64,000 nt of DNA, from NCBI RefSeq assembly GCF_003226325.1, contig NZ_PDOD01000002.1, positions 124,001 through 188,000 of the forward strand, in the 5' to 3' direction. Shown one piece after another: positions 58,020 to 64,000 of this stretch. The position numbers and the translations under genes are program-made. This stretch comes from Salipaludibacillus keqinensis. Its GTDB lineage: Bacteria; Bacillota; Bacilli; Bacillales; Salisediminibacteriaceae. The first letter of the stretch is position 1; every line of letters starts with the position of its first letter. The notes below the pieces were generated by a model. The model searched no databases, was not told the origin of the DNA, and saw nothing but the letters and a program-made list of their open reading frames with translations.

Positions 58020-59099
58020 TTAAATCTTTCTTTGTAATCGATAAACATATGCTAATACTTCCGCTACAGCCTTAAATAAATCTTCTGGCACTTGATCTCC
58101 AATTTCTGCCTGAGCATATAAGGCTCTAGCCAAAGGACGATTTTCAACCGTCATTACCTCGTTATTTTTAGCAATATTAATGACTTTCAACGCAATGTAG
58201 TCTACCCCTTTTGCGACGACCACAGGCGCATCCATATTTGAATCATCATACTTTAGACAAACCGCATAATGGGTGGGGTTGGTAATGACCACATCAGCTT
58301 TAGGAACTTCTTGCATCATACGACTCATCGCCATTTGCCGCTGCTTTTCCTTGATTTTTGATTTAATTAACGGATCCCCTTCTGTTTTCTTGTATTCGTC
58401 TTTCACATCTTGTTTTGACATTTTGATGTTTTTCTCATGGTCATATTTCTGGTACATGTAATCCAAAATCGAAAGGAAAACCAATAAAATAGCTACCGCT
58501 AGTCCCATAAGGACAATTAACATGCCAATTAACCCCATGCCATCTTCTACAGAAAACAGTCCCAGTTTTAATAAGTCTTCCATGAAAAACCACATGACCG
58601 CACCTGTAACCAGTCCGACAAGTACAATCTTTAACATGGATTTCAAAAATTCCACTAGCGCTCGGATGGAAAAAATTCGTTTAAACCCTTTAATAGGATC
58701 AATTTTACTTAACTTCATTTTCACGGCTTCTGGGGCAAACAAAAACCCCACTTGTAAATAATTACTGAATAGAGCCGCTAAAATGGTAATAAGCATCATC
58801 GGCGCTACGACGATCACTGCCTGATAAGAAAATTCCAAGAACATGGCTTGCACATTTTCTTCAGAGAGATTCATAAGTAAATAATCCGTAAAAGTAAACC
58901 TAGCCATCGTAAACATTTGCTCTACCATGAATGACCCGATGAACCAAAAAAATAAAAAAACAAATAAAAGAATAAAAGCCGTATTGACATCGGAACTCTT
59001 CGCCACTTGCCCTTTATCACGGGATTCTTTTCTTTTCTTAGGTGTTGCTCTCTCCGTCTTTTCTTGGGCAAAATATTGCAAGTCCAACGTTAAATACAT
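58020..59099 (-). CDS. flhB: Flagellar export switch protein FlhB
   Basis: FlhB switches the exporter from rod/hook to filament substrates. The 359 residues have four membrane segments and a cytoplasmic domain with the autocleavage site NPTH near residue 273 (DVVITNPTHYAVCLKYD). The N-terminus ends its first segment with ERATPKKRKESRDKGQ, as usual. Confidence 0.97.
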   Translation of the reverse strand: MYLTLDLQYFAQEKTERATPKKRKESRDKGQVAKSSDVNTAFILLFVFLFFWFIGSFMVEQMFTMARFTFTDYLLMNLSEENVQAMFLEFSYQAVIVVAPMMLITILAALFSNYLQVGFLFAPEAVKMKLSKIDPIKGFKRIFSIRALVEFLKSMLKIVLVGLVTGAVMWFFMEDLLKLGLFSVEDGMGLIGMLIVLMGLAVAILLVFLSILDYMYQKYDHEKNIKMSKQDVKDEYKKTEGDPLIKSKIKEKQRQMAMSRMMQEVPKADVVITNPTHYAVCLKYDDSNMDAPVVVAKGVDYIALKVINIAKNNEVMTVENRPLARALYAQAEIGDQVPEDLFKAVAEVLAYVYRLQRKI

Positions 59100-59102
59100 T
59101 CT

Positions 59103-59879
59103 TTACACCCTTCCATACAGTTCCATCAAGGTCCTCATTGTCAATGTCATCGTTTCTACTAAATGCTCTACTAAAATAAAAAAAGGTGCCATCGTTAAAG
59201 CGAGCATGATAAAGCCTAAAAAGATTTTCAATGGAAGCCCTACGACAAACACATTCACCTGTGGAACCGTCCTAGCTACCATACCTAGTGCCACGTCAAC
59301 GAGAAAAATCGAACCTACTATTGGCATAGACATTTGAAACGCAATGATGAACATCGTATTAAAGCTTGAAACGACGTGCTCAATAACAAACATTTCTCCG
59401 AAAGGAAGATAAAGCTGCTCCATCGGAACGAATTGATAACTATAAAACATTCCATCTATTAACAAATGATGCGCGTCCGTTGCCAAGATGAACAATAATG
59501 AGAACGTATATAAATAACTCCCTGTAAGGGGAGATTGTGCCCCTGTTTGCGGATCAATGACATTGGCAATCATAAACCCTAGTTTTAAATCAATCAGTCC
59601 CCCAGCTACTTGAATCGCATAGAGAAGAATCGTTGCAATAAGTCCAACCGTTAAACCAAAGAGAGCTTCTTTAATGATTAATAAAAAAAACTCATAATTT
59701 ATTTCAAAAGCGGGCCAGTCCTCCGTAAAGAAGATGATCCAAGACATGAAAATAGCGATCCCTATTTTCATTTGGGCAGGAATATTTTGATAAGAAAAGA
59801 ATGGAAGTGTTAATAAAAAAGATGTGATGCGCACAAGTATAAGTAAAAATGCAGGAAACCATTCAAAAAACTCTAACAT
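59103..59879 (-). CDS. fliR: Flagellar export gate protein FliR
   Basis: FliR is a membrane component of the FliPQR export channel. The 258-residue hydrophobic protein has about six membrane segments and conserved stretches FLLILVRITSFLLTLPFF and ALGMVARTVPQVNVFVVGLPLK. It lies four bases after fliQ and three before flhB. Confidence 0.96.
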   Translation of the reverse strand: MLEFFEWFPAFLLILVRITSFLLTLPFFSYQNIPAQMKIGIAIFMSWIIFFTEDWPAFEINYEFFLLIIKEALFGLTVGLIATILLYAIQVAGGLIDLKLGFMIANVIDPQTGAQSPLTGSYLYTFSLLFILATDAHHLLIDGMFYSYQFVPMEQLYLPFGEMFVIEHVVSSFNTMFIIAFQMSMPIVGSIFLVDVALGMVARTVPQVNVFVVGLPLKIFLGFIMLALTMAPFFILVEHLVETMTLTMRTLMELYGRV

Positions 59880-59883
59880 AAAA

Positions 59884-60153
59884 TCATCCTATAAACTGAT
59901 GTAAATTGCTGAAGATCTCTTCAGCAAGGGTTAACACTTGCGTCAACATCCATGGCCCGAAAATGATTAGAGCAATCAACACTCCTGCAATCTTCGGAAT
60001 AAAAGCCAACGTTTGCTCTTGAATTTGGGTCGTAGCCTGAAATATACTCACGCCCAGGCCTATTGCTAATGCAGTAATCAGTAAGGGCCCTGCGACCAAT
60101 AAAACAGTGAAAACTCCTTGTTCTGCCCAAGATATAACCATTTCTGGACTCAT
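59884..60153 (-). CDS. fliQ: Flagellar export gate protein FliQ
   Basis: FliQ is the small FliPQR channel subunit: 89 residues, two membrane segments (GVFTVLLVAGPLLITALAIG and KIAGVLIALIIFGPWM), with GVSIFQATTQIQEQTLAFIPK between. Two adjacent ATGs exist; the second (60153) is better spaced from GGAGGGG. Confidence 0.96.
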   Translation of the reverse strand: MSPEMVISWAEQGVFTVLLVAGPLLITALAIGLGVSIFQATTQIQEQTLAFIPKIAGVLIALIIFGPWMLTQVLTLAEEIFSNLHQFIG

Positions 60154-60165
60154 CATGCCCCTCCT

Positions 60166-60843
60166 CTAAAAACTGAATAACAACGACCGTACTACTAAAT
60201 GCCAACCATCTACCATAACAAAAAGTAGTACTTTAAACGGTAAAGCAATCATAACTGGAGGCAACATCATCATCCCCATGGCCATTAACACACTGGCGAC
60301 GACCATATCAATCACTAAAAATGGAACAAAAATCATAAAACCGATTTGAAAAGCCGTTTTCAGTTCACTGATAGCGAAGGCAGGGACAAGTGAAGTTAAT
60401 GGAATATCATCTAATGTTTCGGGCCTTTCTTGTCCTGCGTATCCCATAAACAACGCTAAATCTTTTTCTCTCGTATGCTCTGCCATAAACTCTTTCATAG
60501 GCGCTGCCGCAGAATCAAATGCTTCCTCTTGAGTAATTTCACCATCAAAGAGGGGTTGAAGGGCATTCTCATTTACTTCAGAAAATACAGGCGCCATGAT
60601 AAAAAACGTTAAAAATAACGCAAGACCTACCAACACTTGGTTAGGAGGCATTTGTTGCGTCGCCAACCCTGATCTGACAAAGGATAACACGATGATAATG
60701 CGTGTAAAGCTCGTCATCAGTATTAAAATTGCCGGAGCCAGTGAAAGGACGGTTAATAGGAGTAATAACTGAATGGTTGCAGTTAAATTCGCAGGGTCGT
60801 CACTGAATATGTCTAATGCTGGAATATCAATCATTGCAATCAT
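60166..60843 (-). CDS. fliP: Flagellar export gate protein FliP
   Basis: FliP forms the pentameric core of the export channel. The 225 residues include ILILMTSFTRIIIVLSFVRSGLATQQMPPNQVLVGLALFLTFF (given here as several shorter conserved blocks: SFTRIIIVLSFVR, QMPPNQVLVGLALFLTFF), then VPAFAISELKTAFQIGFMIF and MGMMMLPPVM. The start overlaps the fliO stop as TAATG. Confidence 0.97.
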   Translation of the reverse strand: MIAMIDIPALDIFSDDPANLTATIQLLLLLTVLSLAPAILILMTSFTRIIIVLSFVRSGLATQQMPPNQVLVGLALFLTFFIMAPVFSEVNENALQPLFDGEITQEEAFDSAAAPMKEFMAEHTREKDLALFMGYAGQERPETLDDIPLTSLVPAFAISELKTAFQIGFMIFVPFLVIDMVVASVLMAMGMMMLPPVMIALPFKVLLFVMVDGWHLVVRSLLFSF

Positions 60844-61535
60844 TAATCTTTCTCCTCTAATACAGAATGCACCTTTGTTTGCGATTTCTTTACGTCTTTC
60901 ATTTCATGATCAAGCAAACTTCTAAATGCGGCTTCATTCGCATTTCCTTTAGGTGATTTCTTCCTTTTCTCTAGCCAGCCTGTCAAACGGGAAATAGGCT
61001 GTTCAAATATCTCTTGTGAGCTTTGATGAGTTTGCATCATTAACTCAATTTCTTGAGGATCTTCAATCTCTTTCAACAGTTCTACGGTATCGCCAACACC
61101 TACAACTAAAACCCGTTTTCCGACACGAACAATTTGTACCGATCGATTCGGTCCAACACCGGTTCCACCCATGTTTTGAATCGTATTGTGACTGTTGAAA
61201 TTTTGCGCCCGTTTATTAATAAATTTAAGCAATGCATAAATAACGAATAATACGGCTCCTAGAGCTAAAAACATTTGTAAGACAAGAAAGAATAAGTTCT
61301 GGTTTTGACCACTACCAATGACTGGCTCTTCTTCCTCTTCTTCATCTAGAAAGCCCTCTTGCAGATCCTCTTCATTACCAATGTCTTCATTATGTTCCTC
61401 TGACTCTTGTTCAGTTGAATTAAGTATTTGATTAATGTTGCGGTCACCTTCTCCAAAATCATCGGCTGACACATCCATCATGGTGTAAACCGACAAACAA
61501 ATGAAGACAGTAAATATTCGTCCTATTTCCTTCAT
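60843..61535 (-). CDS. fliO: Flagellar biosynthesis protein FliO (FliZ)
   Basis: FliO helps assemble the FliP ring. The 230-residue protein has a signal-peptide-like N-terminus (IGRIFTVFICLSVYTMMDVSA), a very acidic extracellular stretch (about 25-75, with a run of six Glu), one membrane segment (LFFLVLQMFLALGAVLFVIY), and a cytoplasmic domain with GPNRSVQIVRVGKRVLVVGVG. The acidic part is longer than the functional core needs. Confidence 0.92.
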   Translation of the reverse strand: MKEIGRIFTVFICLSVYTMMDVSADDFGEGDRNINQILNSTEQESEEHNEDIGNEEDLQEGFLDEEEEEEPVIGSGQNQNLFFLVLQMFLALGAVLFVIYALLKFINKRAQNFNSHNTIQNMGGTGVGPNRSVQIVRVGKRVLVVGVGDTVELLKEIEDPQEIELMMQTHQSSQEIFEQPISRLTGWLEKRKKSPKGNANEAAFRSLLDHEMKDVKKSQTKVHSVLEEKD

Positions 61536-61556
61536 CCTGACACTCCCTTGGAGCCA

Positions 61557-61919
61557 TTAGCCTAGTGTTTTATTGATTGCTTCGATGACTCTGTCTGCTT
61601 GAAATGGCTTAACGATGAAGTCCTTCGCTCCCGCTTGGATGGCATCGATTACCATCGCTTGCTGCCCCATGGCAGAACACATAATCACTTTTGCATTTGG
61701 ATCGTGCTTTCGAATTTCTTTTAACGATGTAATACCGTCCATTTCAGGCATCGTAATATCCATGGTTACGAGATCCGGAGAGTGCTCTTTATACATATCT
61801 ACAGCTTGAGCACCGTCACCCGCTTCTCCTACCACTTCAAAATCATTTTTTGACAATATATCCTTGATCATCATTCTCATAAAAGCTGCATCATCTACTA
61901 TTAATACTCTCGTTCCCAT
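61557..61919 (-). CDS. cheY: Chemotaxis response regulator CheY
   Basis: CheY-P binds the flagellar switch (FliM/FliY). The 120-residue receiver domain has the acidic pair IVDDAAFMR at the N-terminus, phospho-acceptor Asp54 (LVTMDITMPEMDG), Ser/Thr in MCSAMG and Lys in FIVKPFQ. In Gram-positives it promotes smooth swimming. It lies between fliY and fliO. Confidence 0.97.
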   Translation of the reverse strand: MGTRVLIVDDAAFMRMMIKDILSKNDFEVVGEAGDGAQAVDMYKEHSPDLVTMDITMPEMDGITSLKEIRKHDPNAKVIMCSAMGQQAMVIDAIQAGAKDFIVKPFQADRVIEAINKTLG

Positions 61920-61951
61920 TCGTTTCGTCCTCCTTGTTTTTAAACCCCTGT

Positions 61952-63151
61952 TTAGCGTAAATTATGAATACGTTCTTTTTGACTAACAATATCTGTTACT
62001 CGCACACCAAAGTTTTCGTCAATGACGACGACTTCTCCCTTGGCAATGAGACGGTGATTAACCAATATATCTACCGGCTCACCTGCTAATTTGTCTAGTT
62101 CGACAATCGACCCTTGCGATAACTCTAAAATTTCCTTGATCGACCTTTTCGTTCTCCCTAATTCAACAGTGACTTCTAATGGAATATCTAATAACATATC
62201 TAAATTTTTGGCTTCATTTTCATTCAATACAGGTGCCTCAAAATTGGAAAATGCAGCAGGTTGAACATTAGCCGATCGTTCTGACGGTCTAGGCCCAGAC
62301 GACAAGTGTTGTGGCTCTGATCGTGGAGCTTGCTGCTGAGGTGCAGGAGCTTGTTCACGATGTTCAGGCGCTTGTTGATTCTCGTGTTGCTGATGTTGAT
62401 CCTGTTCAACAGCCTTCTCTTCCTCTATAGCTACCTCTTCACTTGCCTGATCAGGGTTCATTAGTTGTTCAACCATGTCTTTAGCAAAAGAAACAGTGAC
62501 TAGTTGCATGATCTTGGAATCTATCAAATCGCCAACTTTGAGGTCGAAAGAAATCTTCACTAAGATCTCTTCATCTGGCAACTTAACTTTATTAGGGTTT
62601 TCTTGTAAGTCCAAGAGATCGATCCCTGGTGGTGAAATATCTACTTTTTTATTGAAAATAGTAGACATAGATGTAGACGCTGAGCCCATCATCTGATTCA
62701 TCGCTTCTTGGACCGCGCTGATTTCCATCTCTCCTAAATCGTCGGAAGTATTTTTCCCATCATATCCTAACATAAGATCAGCGATAATAGCTGCGTCTGT
62801 CGTTTTAATGACAAGTAAATTCATGCCCTCAAATCCAGCTGTGTATTGCACAGAGATAGCTACATGTGGCTTTGGGAATTCCTGATCCAATTCTTCACGA
62901 CTAATGATCGATACTTTCGGGGTAGTAATATCAACTTTTTGATTAAGGAGAGTAGATAACGCTGTTGCTGAACTCCCAAAAGAAATATTTCCAATTTCAC
63001 CTAAAGCATCTTGTTCAATTCCGGAAAGGTAATTTTCAACTTTCAACTTGGTTTGACTGCTGTCTTCTGTTTGTTCGCCCTCGTCGTTATCGTCATCCAT
63101 CCCACTTAACAGGGCATTTATCTCTTCTTGTGAAAGCATATCATCATTCAT
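61952..63151 (-). CDS. fliY: Flagellar switch protein / CheY-P phosphatase FliY
   Basis: FliY is the FliN-type C-ring protein of Gram-positives and also removes phosphate from CheY-P. The protein (399 aa from the ATG at 63151) has a FliM-like N-terminal peptide (MLSQEEINALLSG), two CheC-type phosphatase motifs (DALGEIGNISFGSSATALS and LGEMEISAVQEAMNQMMGS), a Gln/Pro/Glu-rich linker (about 235-305), and a C-terminal FliN domain (LDIPLEVTVELGRTKRSIKEIL). It overlaps fliM by 8 nt; the longer frame to 63172 would contain the GAGGAGGGG site. Confidence 0.96.
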   Translation of the reverse strand: MNDDMLSQEEINALLSGMDDDNDEGEQTEDSSQTKLKVENYLSGIEQDALGEIGNISFGSSATALSTLLNQKVDITTPKVSIISREELDQEFPKPHVAISVQYTAGFEGMNLLVIKTTDAAIIADLMLGYDGKNTSDDLGEMEISAVQEAMNQMMGSASTSMSTIFNKKVDISPPGIDLLDLQENPNKVKLPDEEILVKISFDLKVGDLIDSKIMQLVTVSFAKDMVEQLMNPDQASEEVAIEEEKAVEQDQHQQHENQQAPEHREQAPAPQQQAPRSEPQHLSSGPRPSERSANVQPAAFSNFEAPVLNENEAKNLDMLLDIPLEVTVELGRTKRSIKEILELSQGSIVELDKLAGEPVDILVNHRLIAKGEVVVIDENFGVRVTDIVSQKERIHNLR

Positions 63152-64000
63152 CTGAAGTCCCCTCCTCTTCAATTATATCGGTAATTTGTACAGCTACATG
63201 ATTTTTCATTTTACCTGGCTGCACTCTATACTTTGGTTCTTCACCTATGCGAAGCAACAGCGATTCATCGATTAATTGATCAAGTTCAATAATGTCATCG
63301 ACGCCTAAGTGCAAAAATTCGTCTATCGTAATCTCTGATTTACCTAACTCTACCGCCAAATCAAGAGGCGCTTTTTTTAAATTACTTTTCAATGAATGTA
63401 ATTCCCCTGGCAATCGATCCTTTTTCTTTGCTTGCATCCACAAATGAACAGAGAGCTTAGGTAGAATTGATTCGATCACGACATGTGGCAAACAAATATT
63501 GATCATTCCTGAAGATTCCCCAATCGTCGTTGAAAGAGAAATAACAACGACTGTTTCATTCGGTGAAACCAATTGTAAAAACTGCGGATTTACTTCTAAA
63601 TCATCCATGACGGGATCTAACTCTTCCACTGAAAGCCACGCTTCTCTAAAGGTTTCTAACGATCGTTGAAAAAGCTGGGACATAATTTTCGTTTCAATTT
63701 CTGTTAAATTTTCCACCTTGTTATACGCTTCTCCTTGACCACCCAACATGCGGTCAAGCATCGCATAGGCGATATTAGGATTTACTTCCATGACAAATCT
63801 ACCGTCTAATGGAAAAGGTTCGAAAACATTTAAAATCGTCATCTTCGGAACTGATCGAATAAATTCATCGTAAGGAAGTTGATCGACGGAGGCCACATTC
63901 ATCTGGACGAACGTACGAAGTTGAGCAGACAATTGAGTCGTTAATAACCGAGCATAGTTTTCGTGAATTCTTGTCAAACTTCGAATTTGATCTTTTGAGA
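63144..64000 (-). CDS. fliM: Flagellar motor switch protein FliM (5' end outside window)
   Basis: FliM is the C-ring protein that receives CheY-P. The frame is open to the right edge; visible residues start SKDQIRSLTRIHENYARLLT. The TTG at 63977 is an internal Leu, not a start. About 284 residues are present, so some 45 N-terminal residues, including the CheY-binding peptide, are missing. The middle domain and the C-terminal FliN-like domain (APLDLAVELGKSEITIDEFL) are present. Confidence 0.96.
   Translation of the reverse strand, partial: SKDQIRSLTRIHENYARLLTTQLSAQLRTFVQMNVASVDQLPYDEFIRSVPKMTILNVFEPFPLDGRFVMEVNPNIAYAMLDRMLGGQGEAYNKVENLTEIETKIMSQLFQRSLETFREAWLSVEELDPVMDDLEVNPQFLQLVSPNETVVVISLSTTIGESSGMINICLPHVVIESILPKLSVHLWMQAKKKDRLPGELHSLKSNLKKAPLDLAVELGKSEITIDEFLHLGVDDIIELDQLIDESLLLRIGEEPKYRVQPGKMKNHVAVQITDIIEEEGTSDE

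Noticed and set aside
58927-59337. 136-codon plus-strand open frame across the flhB-fliR junction
   Set aside because: It is Lys/Ile/Thr-rich antisense of hydrophobic segments in two real genes; not coding.
63975-63977. TTG as start of fliM
   Set aside because: The frame continues upstream with residues typical of FliM (SKDQIRS before TRIHENYARLL), so the TTG is an internal leucine codon.
1-64000. CRISPR arrays, prophage, insertion sequences, tRNA or rRNA genes, defence islands
   Set aside because: No regular spaced repeats, transposase, integrase, tRNA cloverleaf or rRNA sequence was seen; the order is continuous housekeeping synteny.

Overview
The window is a contiguous stretch of chromosome from a low-GC, endospore-forming, flagellated Gram-positive bacterium of the Bacillaceae. 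Gene content and order follow the region of the Bacillus subtilis chromosome from fliM to cinA almost gene for gene. Gram-positive PolC, the dipicolinate synthase genes spoVFA-spoVFB, SpoIIIE, the FliM/FliY/CheC/CheD chemotaxis set and SigD all support this. Acidic or Asn/Glu-rich linkers (RodZ, FliO, NusA tail, FliY) hint at a halotolerant genus such as Halobacillus or Pontibacillus, but that is inference. Every supported gene is on the minus strand, so the text below runs from high to low coordinates.

64000-45824, motility and chemotaxis (fla/che operon, distal part): fliM (5' end outside the window), fliY, cheY, fliO, fliP, fliQ, fliR, flhB, flhA, flhF, flhG, cheB, cheA, cheW, cheC, cheD, a small unrecognised membrane protein, sigD, a FapA/DUF342 protein and a SwrB-like protein. 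The genes are tightly packed, many with TAATG or 8-nt overlaps. They encode the switch complex, export gate, placement GTPases, the excitation and adaptation arms of chemotaxis, and the late flagellar sigma factor.

45820-26579, translation, envelope and replication core: rpsB-tsf-pyrH-frr, uppS-cdsA-dxr-rasP-proS-polC, then rimP-nusA-rnpM-rplGA-infB-ylxP-rbfA. Intrinsic terminators and sigma-A-like promoters divide the block into several units.

26513-7284: truB-ribC, rpsO, pnp, ylxY, mlpA, ymxH, the sporulation and lysine/DAP genes spoVFA-spoVFB-asd-dapG-dapA, then rnjB, tepA-ylzJ, spoIIIE and the GntR regulator ymfC. 7030-1: the paired M16 peptidase-like genes ymfF-ymfH, ymfI, ymfJ, ymfK, rodZ, pgsA and the beginning of cinA, which runs off the left edge.

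No tRNA, rRNA, insertion sequence, prophage, CRISPR array or defence island is visible, and no clearly novel multigene system. The items worth a second look are local: a potential two-stem pseudoknot between proS and polC; palindromes at ymfC, spoIIIE and asd; structured leaders of rpsO and pnp; a P-loop plus ACT architecture in YmfK; an RNase J2 with an intact metal motif; a deacetylase-fold protein without its catalytic Asp motif; and two non-B. subtilis-like genes flanking sigD.
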